DNA of 64,000 nt from assembly GCA_016783965.1 (NCBI GenBank), contig JADHVO010000002.1, positions 542,073 to 606,072 of the forward strand. Direction: 5' to 3'. The position numbers and the translations under genes are program-made. The notes beneath the pieces were generated by a model. The model was not told where the DNA came from. It ran no database searches and was given only the letters and a program-made list of their open reading frames with translations. This document shows, piece after piece, positions 51,696 to 61,199 of the stretch (its first letter is position 1; each line of letters starts with the position of its first letter). The stretch is from Alphaproteobacteria bacterium (GTDB lineage: Bacteria > Pseudomonadota > Alphaproteobacteria > Micropepsales > Micropepsaceae).

Positions 51696-52568
51696 ATGAC
51701 AGAATCGGTCTTTCGCCGCCTGGGTCTCGGCACGGTCCAGTTCGGGCAGGCATACGGCGTTTCCAACCCGGCTGGTCAGGTCGCACCTCCCGAGGTAGCG
51801 GCCATTCTTCGCCGCGCCGCGGCCACCGGCCTGTCCGTTCTCGATACCGCAGCGAACTATGGAGAGGCGGAGCGCGTGCTGGGCGCGGTGCCACAGCTCA
51901 CCCAGCCGTTCCGCCTGGTGACCAAGACCATTGCCCTCAAGAACGGCCTCGACGCGGTGCTTGCGCGCGCGCGCCAGTCGGTCGCGACTTTGGGACGAAA
52001 ACCGGTCGATCTGCTGCTGGTCCACTTCGCGCCCGACTTGCGCGACGAAGGCGGTCGCGAGTTCTGGAACGCCCTGCTGGCGCTTCGCGACGAGGGCTTG
52101 TTCAAAGGCATCGGCATCTCGGCCTATGTCGCGGACGAGCCGGCGCAACTGGCCCGCGACTTCCGTCCCGACGCGATGCAGGTGCCGTTCAGCCTTCTTG
52201 ACCAGCGGCTGCTGCAATCGGGTCAGCTCGATGCGATCAAGGCGCTTGGCGTTGAGATCCACGCCCGCTCCCTCTTCCTGCAAGGCCTTCTGTTCCTGGA
52301 AAGTGATCGCCTCCCCGCGAAGCTTCAGCACGCTGCACCGCACCTCGACGCCATGCGCGGCCGCTTTGCCGAAGCCGGCACGACTCCCCTGGCCGCCGCG
52401 CTTGGCTTCGTCCTGAGCCGCCCCGAGATCGATGTGGGCATCGTCGGGGTCACGACCGCCGTCGAACTCGAGCAAATCCTCGCCGCTGCCAGGGCACCGG
52501 CTCCACCTGTCGATTGGAATGCCTGTGCCCTCGATGACCCCGTCGTCCTGACCCCGTCGCTTTGGTGA
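51696..52568 (+). CDS. Aldo/keto reductase
   Basis: FRRLGLGTVQFGQAYGVSN..VLDTAANYGEAERVLG..VDLLLVHFAPD. Confidence 0.88.
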   Translation: MTESVFRRLGLGTVQFGQAYGVSNPAGQVAPPEVAAILRRAAATGLSVLDTAANYGEAERVLGAVPQLTQPFRLVTKTIALKNGLDAVLARARQSVATLGRKPVDLLLVHFAPDLRDEGGREFWNALLALRDEGLFKGIGISAYVADEPAQLARDFRPDAMQVPFSLLDQRLLQSGQLDAIKALGVEIHARSLFLQGLLFLESDRLPAKLQHAAPHLDAMRGRFAEAGTTPLAAALGFVLSRPEIDVGIVGVTTAVELEQILAAARAPAPPVDWNACALDDPVVLTPSLW

Positions 52569-52598
52569 CAGCTTCTTGAAATCGGCTAAAACCAATGC

Positions 52599-53747
52599 AT
52601 GGTCTTCAGACCCGACCGCCTCGCGTTGCTTGCCGCCCTGGCCGCCCTTCTGGTCGTAGCTCCCGCCGGTGCAGTGCCGCCGACTGTGGATGCCGCCGGC
52701 GTGGCCCTGCACGCCGGCAACGCCTCGAACGCCGTCGCGCTCGCCACCCAGGCGCTGGCCGATCCATCGCTCACGCCGCGCGACCGCGCACGCGTGCTGA
52801 TCGACCGCGGGCTTGCCCACGAAATGCTGGGCGAGCACGACGCGGCGACGATCGATTTCACCGAAGCCATCAATGCGCACGCGCTGATGGCCGCGGATCA
52901 AAGGCGTGCGCTCTACGACCGCGGTGTTGCGCTCGACGCAGGCGGGCAGACGCAGGATGCCATCGGCGATTATTCCGCCGCGATACGTCTCGATCCGCGC
53001 CATGCAGCCGCGCTCAACAACCGCGGCAACGCCTATCGCCGTCTCGGTCGTTTCGACGATGCCGCCGCCGACTACAAGCGCTCACTGGCCGCGGGTAATC
53101 CGCACGCGGAGTACCCCAACTACGGACTCGGCCAGGTGGCCGAGGCACGGGGCAACGTCGCCCTGGCGCGCACCTACTATAAGGCAGCACTGGCCGCCAA
53201 TTCGCAGTTTGCTTTGGCGCGGGAACGGCTCACCGCGTTGGCAACCGCGCCTGCGCAAGCGCTCCCGCCCGCCCCGGCGGCGTCTCCACCGCCTTCGAAC
53301 CCTGCGGCGCCGCTCAGTCCGGCGGCCTCCGATGACTCAGGTCCCGTCGTGTTGCATCCACCAGGATCGGCACCACCTCCTGCCGACGACGGCGTCATTC
53401 ATCTCCGTCCCCCATCGCGCGTCGTGCATCTGCATCCGCCCCGGCCTCCGAAACCGGCAGTGGCCGCGCCGGAACTGAAACCCGCGCTCGGAGTGACCGG
53501 CGGGCATGGCGAGACCATCCAGCTCGGTGCCTGGCGCAATGAAGCGGACGCGGCGGACGCGTGGAACAACATCGTCGCGATCGCTGGCACGGCGATGGCT
53601 GGCCTGTCGCCGCAGGTAGTGCCAGCCGATCTGCCTGGCCGGGGCCGCTACTACCGCCTTCGCGCGGGTCCCGTGTACGACGGCGCCGCCCGCCTCTGCG
53701 CCGCGCTCATCGCACGCAAGCTAAGTTGCATGGTGGTGCCCAGATAG
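52599..53747 (+). CDS. TPR-repeat protein with C-terminal SPOR-like domain
   Basis: Signal peptide; AIGDYSAAIRLDPRHAAALNNRGNAYRRLGRFDDAAADYKRSL; Pro-rich linker; IQLGAWRNEADAADAWNNI..YYRLRAGPVYDGAARLCAALIARKLSCMVV. Confidence 0.85.
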   Translation: MVFRPDRLALLAALAALLVVAPAGAVPPTVDAAGVALHAGNASNAVALATQALADPSLTPRDRARVLIDRGLAHEMLGEHDAATIDFTEAINAHALMAADQRRALYDRGVALDAGGQTQDAIGDYSAAIRLDPRHAAALNNRGNAYRRLGRFDDAAADYKRSLAAGNPHAEYPNYGLGQVAEARGNVALARTYYKAALAANSQFALARERLTALATAPAQALPPAPAASPPPSNPAAPLSPAASDDSGPVVLHPPGSAPPPADDGVIHLRPPSRVVHLHPPRPPKPAVAAPELKPALGVTGGHGETIQLGAWRNEADAADAWNNIVAIAGTAMAGLSPQVVPADLPGRGRYYRLRAGPVYDGAARLCAALIARKLSCMVVPR

Positions 53748-53831
53748 CCATCAGTCCAGTCGCCCTTAGGGCGTGACGACGACGGCCAGGCCCTTGGCAT
53801 CGGCGAGAAATACCGCTTCTGAAACGCGCCG

Positions 53832-55025
53832 TCAGGCCGCGATCAGATGCCGGGGCCGGCGCAAGTCTGGCGCCAGCCCTTCGCCCATCAGGTCGATGAA
53901 GTTGTCGCAATAGAACCGATCGATCTGTTGCTGCGTGCAGCCCTGCAACGCATCGCCGAACCGCTTGAGCGGATTGCGCCCGCCCTCCACATGCGGGAAG
54001 TCGGAGGAAAACAGGCACACCTCGTCGCCGGAATTGCGGATGATCCAGCCGGTGTCCTCGTGCGGATAGGGCGTCACGCGCACCTGGCGTTGAACGAACT
54101 CGCTCGGCCTCAGCGAGAGCTTCTTGAGCCGGTCCTCGTTCTTGATGAAGGCGCCCGCAGCCGAGTCCATGTTGCGCATCCAGCCCGGCACCCACGACGC
54201 GCCGAGCTCGATTGCGCCGAATTTGAGCTTCGGAAAACGGTCCAGCACGCCGTCGAAGATCATCGCCGCCAGGGTGAGCTCTACCGAATGCGGAATAGCC
54301 ATGTAGCTCACCGAGGTGAAATTCTCCTCGCCGCCGTGGAAGTCCTTCACGCGCGGCAGGCCGTTTTCGAAATACTGGCCGTCGATTTTCTTCTCGCCGC
54401 CGACATGGAAAACAACCGGCAAGCCTGCCTCTTCCGCCATCGCCCACACCGGGTCGAGCGCGATATGGCTCGCCGCGTGCTTCACCGGTCTGGACGGCAC
54501 CAGCAGAGCCTTGCAGCCCATGTCGATCGCGTCGCGCGTGCATGCCTTCGCCTTGTCGAAATCCACCAGCGGCACATAGCCGGTGCCGAGGAAACGCCGG
54601 TCGACCGAGCAGAAGTCGACCATCATCCGGTTGTGCGCCTGCGCCGTCGCATAGGCGAGGTCGGTCTTGCCCTGCTCTTCGAGCTGGAAATTTCCGAGAC
54701 ACCAGGTGGTGAAGATCAATTGGCTCGCGAAGCCCAGATGATCCAGCGCCGCTGGCCGGTCGCTCCTGCGGAACGCGCCCAGCGCCTCGTAGTTCTTGCG
54801 CAGCAGGATGTTCGCCTCAGCGCCGGCTCGGAACGCGGGATCGTCGTGCTGGGCGTTGGCGTGGGTCGGCAGCTTGCCGTCGCGCGGCCACGCCCTGACC
54901 TTCGGTAGATCATCATAAGCTGCGCGAAATTTCGGATCGAGGAAGGCATCGAGGCAGTCGGTCAGCTCCATCAAGTGGGAATCGGCGTCGTGGACGATCC
55001 GGTTCTCGACGTACGGCATTTTCAA
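53832..55025 (-). CDS. Amidohydrolase family protein
   Basis: RIVHDADSHLMELTDCLDAFLDP..FPKLKFGAIELGASWVPGWM..CLFSSDFPHVEGGRNPL. Confidence 0.88.
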   Translation of the reverse strand: MKMPYVENRIVHDADSHLMELTDCLDAFLDPKFRAAYDDLPKVRAWPRDGKLPTHANAQHDDPAFRAGAEANILLRKNYEALGAFRRSDRPAALDHLGFASQLIFTTWCLGNFQLEEQGKTDLAYATAQAHNRMMVDFCSVDRRFLGTGYVPLVDFDKAKACTRDAIDMGCKALLVPSRPVKHAASHIALDPVWAMAEEAGLPVVFHVGGEKKIDGQYFENGLPRVKDFHGGEENFTSVSYMAIPHSVELTLAAMIFDGVLDRFPKLKFGAIELGASWVPGWMRNMDSAAGAFIKNEDRLKKLSLRPSEFVQRQVRVTPYPHEDTGWIIRNSGDEVCLFSSDFPHVEGGRNPLKRFGDALQGCTQQQIDRFYCDNFIDLMGEGLAPDLRRPRHLIAA

Positions 55026-55079
55026 TCCTCCGGTATGCTGGGCAGAGCCTAGCAGATCAACGCCGCCCGGCCAGAGGTC

Positions 55080-56054
55080 TCACAGATTGTGATACTGCCG
55101 GAACCAGCCCACAAAGCGGCGAATTCCTTCGGCCAGCGACACCCTCGGCGCGAAACCGAAGTCGCGGTGCGCCTTGCTGACATCGGCCGAGGTCTCGCGC
55201 ACATCGCCCGGAGGTCCTTCGCGGTGCTCGATCTTTGCCTTCATGCCAGTCGCGCGTTCGATGTGCCCGATCAGATCAAGCACGGTCTCCGGGCGGCTGT
55301 TGCCCAGGTTGTAGACACGATGGGGCGCCCCGTCGGCCGCCGGATAGTCGCCTTCGATCAGCGCGACCAACCCCGCCACGATGTCGTCGACATAGGTGAA
55401 GTCGCGCCTGAGCAGTCCCTGGCCGAACACCGGCAGCGTCTTGCCCCGCAGGACCGCGTCGGTGAACGACCAATACGCCATGTCCGGCCGTCCCCATGGC
55501 CCGTACACTGTGAAGAACCTGAGCCCCGTCTGCCTCAGTCCGTACAACTCGGCATAGGAGTGCGAGAGGAGTTCACACGACCGCTTGGTCGCGCCGTAGT
55601 ATGACACCGGCTTCACTGCGAGCGCCTCTTCGGTGAAGGGAGGCATCGTGTCGTTGCCGTACACTGAACTGGACGAGGCATAGATCAGGTGCTTCAGCCC
55701 TGCATGATGGCGCGCGAACTCCAGTACCTCCGCATGCCCAACGAGGTTGGAGCGCGTATAGGCCCGCGGGTTTTCGACCGCGTAGCGCACGCCGGCCTGC
55801 GCCGCGAGGTGCACGATGACGTCCAACCGCTCGCCGCCCGCAGCGCGATCCAACATCCCCTGGGCCGCGATGTCGCCCTTCGTGAAGCGGAAGCCCTTCT
55901 CAGCCCGAAGCCGCACCAGCCGCGCCTCTTTCAGTGCGACTGGATAGTAGTCGTTGATGTCGTCGACACCTGTCACGCGGTGCCCGCGTGCGAGCAGCGC
56001 TTTGGCGGTATGAAATCCGACAAAGCCAGCAACCCCGGTTACGAAGACATGCAT
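55080..56054 (-). CDS. NAD-dependent epimerase (UDP-glucuronate 4-epimerase-like)
   Basis: MHVFVTGVAGFVGFHTAKALLARGHRVTGVDDINDYYPVALKEARL..YGATKRSCELLSHSYAELYGL. Confidence 0.92.
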   Translation of the reverse strand: MHVFVTGVAGFVGFHTAKALLARGHRVTGVDDINDYYPVALKEARLVRLRAEKGFRFTKGDIAAQGMLDRAAGGERLDVIVHLAAQAGVRYAVENPRAYTRSNLVGHAEVLEFARHHAGLKHLIYASSSSVYGNDTMPPFTEEALAVKPVSYYGATKRSCELLSHSYAELYGLRQTGLRFFTVYGPWGRPDMAYWSFTDAVLRGKTLPVFGQGLLRRDFTYVDDIVAGLVALIEGDYPAADGAPHRVYNLGNSRPETVLDLIGHIERATGMKAKIEHREGPPGDVRETSADVSKAHRDFGFAPRVSLAEGIRRFVGWFRQYHNL

Positions 56055-56440
56055 CGCGTTTGGTTCAGTTCCGTGACCTGTGTCGGCGCATGTAGGCCAA
56101 GAGACTCATCCAATCAATAATGCTACCGCCCACCCCCGAGAGAAACCCCACCGCGACAGTTTAGGGGCTCTAAGATACGCCCAGCGCCGATCACGCCATC
56201 ACCGCAAGCATCGACTGAGCCCGCACAGGCACAAAATCATTTTCCGCCCTATTCGCCGGCTACCCCTCCCAAACGCAAATGATGAGCGCAGGACATTCGC
56301 GCTGGACGCTGGCGAGGACGGCATTCGGCGCGGCTTTTCTGTTTACGTTTGTGCTCCACACAGTGCGCGAGCCGGCGATGCGCTGCCGCCAACCGCGTAC
56401 CAGCAAGAAGCAGCGATGACTCTGACGCGCTCATGGCGCG

Positions 56441-56735
56441 CTGGAGCCGCTGATCAAGCAGGCCGTGAGCCGTTTCGAAATGCCGGCGGCGTGGATTCGC
56501 GCGGTCATGATGGTCCAAAGCCGCGGACACACCACCCAATATTTTCGCAGGCGCTGCCGTCTCGAGGTTGTTCTATGCGCAGTACGGATATCCCGGACTG
56601 TTTGCTGCCTATAACGATGGCCCTGGTGATGTGGATACGCGGCGCCAGCGCGGCCAACCGCTTCCCGACGAGACGGCCGCGTGGGAACGGGGCATCCACG
56701 CGCGAGCGATCCGCGCTTCGACAAGATTATTTTGA
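56441..56735 (+). pseudogene. Decayed VirB1-like lytic transglycosylase remnant
   Basis: Frame 2: LEPLIKQAVSRFEMPAAWIRAVMMVQSRGHT; then frame 0: VSRLFYAQYGYPGLFAAYNDGPGDVDTRRQRGQPLPDETAAWERG*; frame change, missing middle, expected catalytic Glu read as Gln. Confidence 0.7.
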
Positions 56736-56857
56736 TCCGCTGCCTGCAGATCGAGCTGCAGCGGCGCGGCGGGCCAGCCCGCCGAGATCCTGACGACGAC
56801 GTCAAGTATTATGGCGACTGAAACAGTGACGCTTCGGCCGAGTAGGAGCCGTTGAAA

Positions 56858-57151
56858 CTACTTGCCTTTTTGGCTTCGTTTTGGCGTTTTGGGCGGTTTC
56901 TCTGGGCCAATCGCTCCCACAGAGCGCTTTGCCATGACAATGCCCGGGCCGTGATCGTTGTCTTCGAAGACGAACCTGACCCCCTCTTGCGCAAAAACAT
57001 CTTCGATTTTCTGAGCCGTACTCAGAAGAACGCCCTTGCCGGATTCGAAACGGGCCAGCGTGTTCTTATTTATTCCCGTCCGCTCCTCTAAGTCGCGAAG
57101 CCCCCAGTCCAAGGCCGCACGAGCCATGCGCGCGTGTATGGGCCTCAACAT
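56858..57151 (-). CDS. XRE-family (Cro/CI-like) HTH regulator
   Basis: MARAALDWGLRDLEERTGINKNTLARFESGKGVLLSTAQKIEDVFAQEGVRFVFED; divergent from the Gp157 gene. Confidence 0.88.
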   Translation of the reverse strand: MLRPIHARMARAALDWGLRDLEERTGINKNTLARFESGKGVLLSTAQKIEDVFAQEGVRFVFEDNDHGPGIVMAKRSVGAIGPEKPPKTPKRSQKGK

Positions 57152-57155
57152 GGAG

Positions 57156-57190
57156 TTGACAAATAACTTTGATAGTTGGTACAAATATTA
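57156..57190. promoter_or_regulatory. Divergent promoter/operator candidate between the XRE regulator and Gp157
   Basis: AT-rich interval; TTGACA at 57156-57161, TACAAA-like -10 ~18 nt later; AACT-N5-AGTT inverted half-sites at 57165-57177. Confidence 0.45.
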
Positions 57191-57231
57191 ACACAAGCCA
57201 TCATTTTACCCAACATGAGAGGCTAATTCCC

Positions 57232-57741
57232 ATGGTGCCAGATCAAACTCTACGCTCCGAAGTTTCAAATTACCTGATTCTGGGAGAGCGGCTCAAAGAG
57301 CACTACACAGGTCTCGATAAGGAGACTGCCCGAGATACCTTGGAAGGACTATCAGACCTCCCCGAGCTCATCGGCGCGGTGATCCGCTCCAGCTTGGATG
57401 ACGAAGCAACGGTCATAGGCATTAAGAGCCGACTGGATGACCTTCAGGCCAGGCTCAGCCGCGTAAAGGAGCGATACGAGAAGAAGCGGGCCCTGGCCTG
57501 CTGGGCCATGGCCGAGGCCAATCTGCCCAAGGTCGTTGCACCGGACTTTTCGGTCAGCTTGCGTGCCAGCGGCGAGAAACTGGAGGTCATCGACGAGACC
57601 CGGGTCCCCAGCGAATACTTCGTGCCACAGCCGCCCCGCCTGGACCGACGGTCGCTGACGGAAGCACTCAAGCGCGGCACGATGGTGAACGGCGCGCTCC
57701 TGGTCATGGCCGAACCCACCATTGGGGTGCGTGTGCGATGA
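57232..57741 (+). CDS. Siphovirus Gp157-like protein
   Basis: SDLPELIGAVIRSSLDDEATVIGIKSRLDDLQARLSRVKERYEKKRALACWAMAEANLPKVVAPDFSVSLRASGEKLEVIDETRVPSEYFVPQPPRLDRRSLTEALKRG; start trimmed from 57169. Confidence 0.85.
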   Translation: MVPDQTLRSEVSNYLILGERLKEHYTGLDKETARDTLEGLSDLPELIGAVIRSSLDDEATVIGIKSRLDDLQARLSRVKERYEKKRALACWAMAEANLPKVVAPDFSVSLRASGEKLEVIDETRVPSEYFVPQPPRLDRRSLTEALKRGTMVNGALLVMAEPTIGVRVR

Positions 57742-58826
57742 CCGGCTTCACGTCCGCCCAATTGCGAAAGCTGACCGACAAGCTCCCCCGAGCGCACGTC
57801 CAGAAGCGAACTGTGGACGGCAAGCAGGTTGACTATATCGAGGGTTGGTTCGCGATCCGCGAGGCCAATTCCATCTTCGGGTTCTCCGGCTGGGATCGCG
57901 AAACGGTTCACTTCGAGCGTGTCTTCGAGCGAACGCGGGGAGAGACAACGACGTGTGCCTACGTGGCGCGCGTGCGTATCCAGGTGCGGGCCTCAGGCAC
58001 ACTCGTTTCACGAGAGGGGACGGGTTGCGGAAGCGCCAGTGCCTCTAGTGTCGCTGATGCGCATGACCGGGCGATCAAGGCCGCAGAGACCGACGCCACC
58101 AAGCGCGCCCTCGCCACCTTCGGCAACCGCTTTGGGCTTTGCCTCTACGACAAGGACCAAGTTGGCGTCGGTGAGCCGACGCGATCCAGAATGAATATCC
58201 TCAGTCCGAACGGCGAACCCTTCGCTGCCGATCTTTCGCCTGAGGGGTTCTGCGGAGCTTTGCGCAAGGTGGTTGAGGGCGCATCAACGGCGGAGGAGGC
58301 TACTCTCTGGTGGATGCGCAACAAGTGCTCAGTGGCGCATCTCAGGGATCTCGCCCCTGCCCTTAAGACGCAACGCGGTGAGCACTTTGCCGATGTGCTT
58401 GAACGGGTTTACCGCCGGCGTCTGGCGGCGCAAGGCCCATGCCCCGAGGGCAATATTGGGACTGTTCCTCATCCATTGGCGCCGTCGCGCATTGCGCCAG
58501 GCCCGCGAATTGACAAGGCGGAGCTTGCGATCAGCACGGCACGCCGGATGCGAGACAAGGCCCATCTGCGGCGCGTGGCCGCCCTGCCATGCCTCGTCTG
58601 CCAAACGGCACCTTGTCATGCCCATCACATCAAATACGCCCAACCCCACGGGCTTGGTCAGAAGGTCAGTGACGAGTTCGTCGTGCCACTGTGTTCTGTG
58701 CATCATGGCGAGTTGCATAACGCTGGATCAGAACAGGCCTGGTGGCACGCCCAGTCGCTAGACCCGCTGCCTGTCGCGCACGAGCACTGGACGATTAGCC
58801 AGGCGAGTTCCAACGTTTCTATCTGA
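57738..58826 (+). CDS. Rad52/22-like single-strand annealing protein with C-terminal HNH/DUF968-like domain
   Basis: N-term YIEGWFAIREANSIFGFSGWDRETVHFERVF..AIKAAETDATKRALATFGNRFGLCLYDKDQ; C-term LPCLVCQTAPCHAHHIKYAQPHGLGQKVSDEFVVPLCSVHHGELHNAGSEQAWW; ATGA overlap with Gp157. Confidence 0.85.
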   Translation: MTGFTSAQLRKLTDKLPRAHVQKRTVDGKQVDYIEGWFAIREANSIFGFSGWDRETVHFERVFERTRGETTTCAYVARVRIQVRASGTLVSREGTGCGSASASSVADAHDRAIKAAETDATKRALATFGNRFGLCLYDKDQVGVGEPTRSRMNILSPNGEPFAADLSPEGFCGALRKVVEGASTAEEATLWWMRNKCSVAHLRDLAPALKTQRGEHFADVLERVYRRRLAAQGPCPEGNIGTVPHPLAPSRIAPGPRIDKAELAISTARRMRDKAHLRRVAALPCLVCQTAPCHAHHIKYAQPHGLGQKVSDEFVVPLCSVHHGELHNAGSEQAWWHAQSLDPLPVAHEHWTISQASSNVSI

Positions 58827-59505
58827 AACAGTGTAGCCGAGTTTCAGGGGAAGAATCCAAGGATGTCGCGGCCAGAGCTCAATGGTAATTGGCCGGACCT
58901 GTTCATAGGGTCTCCGCGGCGATAAGCAGGCAAGGGCGTCTACTGCAGGCCCGGCATTAGCGCCATAGCTGCCCAATCGGTAGCGCATGACAACGCAAAA
59001 GCGTCGAAGCCAACCGTCGAAAACGCCAAGAATCGCTCTGGCCTAGGACCCCACAAGGTAAGGCTCGCTCGAGCCTCAACGCAGTGAGACACTGCCACCA
59101 TGCAAGTCCTCGGCCGATCGCGATGAACATGTTTGAAGAGTATGACGCACTGCGCAAGACCGCGCCTGGAACTGAAGCGTCAGCCCGCAGTCGGAGACAT
59201 GCTTGTGCACCAGAATCCATGGCGACACACGGCCACTTCGACGGCTTGAACTGATGGAACAGGATGTCTTAAGGGCATGGACGGGAGGCCCTGCCGAAAT
59301 CGTCAGTAGGTCGACAGGTTCCGGCCGCAGTGACGGGGCTGCCAATCGATCTGCCAAACCGTCCTATGAAATCGACAACGTGGCTCGCCATGTCCGGCAA
59401 GACTTCCTGTGCCAACTGCTGTAACAGCGCCTGCGGTGGGGGCATATTGCCCATGCTGGATGCGCGCATTCTTGGCATGCCGAGTTTGTTTTGGGAAATT
59501 CCGAT

Positions 59506-59535
59506 CGGCAGGTACAGCGACGGCAGGTACGGCGA
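59506..59535. repeat. 15-bp imperfect tandem duplication
   Basis: CGGCAGGTACAGCGA followed directly by CGGCAGGTACGGCGA. Confidence 0.8.
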
Positions 59536-59708
59536 CTGCGAAGACTCTGCGCTGAAATCTGGCGCGTCACCCGTCTTTCCGCGGTGCCGGCTGAATTGTG
59601 CGCGCGGCCAAAGTGCCTTAGATTGACCACCGGTAGCCGCGCGCCAAGGTCCGGCCGAGAAAATTCAGAAGGGATTGTGCTGGAAGGGCACGCAAGGCCG
59701 GTATCTCA

Positions 59709-61199
59709 ATGGACAGCTTACGAAAAGGGCAATTGAGCATCGCCATGGCGACTGCGACGACGTCCGCGATCCATCCTGTGATCCTGTCCGGTGGAAGCGG
59801 CACCCGCCTGTGGCCGCTGTCGCGGAGGTCGTTGCCGAAGCAACTTTTGGCCCTCAACGGCAAGCGCACGATGATCCAGGATACGGTCATGCGCGCCGCC
59901 GAGGCCGCGAATGCCAGCCCGCCAATCCTGCTGTGCAATGAAGCCCATCGCTTCATCGTAGCCGAGCAGATGCAGGAGATCGGGATTGTCCCTGCATCAA
60001 TCGTGCTGGAACCCTTCGGCCGCAATACCGCGCCAGCGGCGGCGGTCGCCGCGCTGCTGGTCGCCGAAGAGGACACCCAAGGTGCGGTTCTCCTTCTCCC
60101 GTCCGATCATGTCGTCACCGACAGGGCTGCATTCCTGCTTGCGGTGGCGCAGGCCCACGCGGCCGCTATGTTAGGGCACATCGTGACTTTCGGCGTCCAC
60201 CCGCAAGCACCGGAGACGGGCTACGGCTACATCGAGCGGGGCGAGCCGGCCGGGGACGCTTTCCTTGTCCGGCGATTCGTCGAAAAGCCGAACCGCGAAA
60301 CAGCGGAGAGTTATTGCGCGGCGGGCAACTATTTCTGGAACAGCGGCATGTTCGTCTTCCGGGCCGACGTCATGCTGTCGGAGATGGAAAGGCGCGAACC
60401 GGAACTGCTGGGGGCGTGCCGCGGAGCGCTTGCCGCAGGAAAGCGCGATGCGGACTTCATCCGGCTCGACCCGGTCGCTTTCGAGAAGGCGAAGAGCATC
60501 TCTATCGACTACGCGGTCATGGAAAAAACCGACAAGGCAGCGGTCGTTCCGTGCGACATCGGCTGGAACGACGTCGGCGCCTGGTCCTCGCTCTGGTCGT
60601 TGCAGAACCGCGATGCGCACGGCAACGTCACGCAGGGCGACGTCGTCCTGCACGAAGCCACCAACAGCCTCGTTCGTGCGGAAAAGGGCCTGACGGCGCT
60701 TGTGGGCGTGAACGATCTCGTCGTTGTGGTGACGGAGGACGCGGTGCTGGTCGCCGACCGGCACCGCACACAGGAGGTCAAGGCCATCGTCGACAAGTTG
60801 AAGGTGCAAAAGCGGCCGGAACTCGACGACCACAAGGTCGTATTTCGGCCCTGGGGCAGCTATCAGGGCATAGATGCGGGCGACGGCTATCAGGTCAAGC
60901 ACATCATCGTAAAACCCGGTGGCCGGCTCTCACTCCAGAGCCATACCAAACGCGCAGAGCACTGGATCGTGGTGCAGGGTACGGCGCAGGTAACCTGCGA
61001 TGACCGTGTGTTCCTCCTGAACGCGAACGAGTCGACCTTCATTCCGCTGGGTTCGAAGCACCGCCTCGAGAATGCGGGCAAGACGCCGCTGCGGCTGATC
61101 GAAGTGCAGTCGGGCTCCTATCTCGGCGAGGACGACATCGTCCGTTATGAGGACGTCTACGGCCGCGCCGCACCGGGTAATTCGGCGACCGCCTCGTGA
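59709..61199 (+). CDS. manC: Mannose-1-phosphate guanylyltransferase / mannose-6-phosphate isomerase
   Basis: HPVILSGGSGTRLWPLSRRSLPKQLLAL..VEKPNRETAESYCAAGNYFWNSGMFVFRA..C-terminal cupin PGGRLSLQSHTKRAEHWIVVQGTAQVT; start could be ATG 59745. Confidence 0.95.
   Translation: MDSLRKGQLSIAMATATTSAIHPVILSGGSGTRLWPLSRRSLPKQLLALNGKRTMIQDTVMRAAEAANASPPILLCNEAHRFIVAEQMQEIGIVPASIVLEPFGRNTAPAAAVAALLVAEEDTQGAVLLLPSDHVVTDRAAFLLAVAQAHAAAMLGHIVTFGVHPQAPETGYGYIERGEPAGDAFLVRRFVEKPNRETAESYCAAGNYFWNSGMFVFRADVMLSEMERREPELLGACRGALAAGKRDADFIRLDPVAFEKAKSISIDYAVMEKTDKAAVVPCDIGWNDVGAWSSLWSLQNRDAHGNVTQGDVVLHEATNSLVRAEKGLTALVGVNDLVVVVTEDAVLVADRHRTQEVKAIVDKLKVQKRPELDDHKVVFRPWGSYQGIDAGDGYQVKHIIVKPGGRLSLQSHTKRAEHWIVVQGTAQVTCDDRVFLLNANESTFIPLGSKHRLENAGKTPLRLIEVQSGSYLGEDDIVRYEDVYGRAAPGNSATAS

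Noticed and set aside
58830-59700. Several small ORFs (66-98 aa) on both strands
   Set aside because: Overlapping, no SD support or recognisable family; treated as decayed sequence
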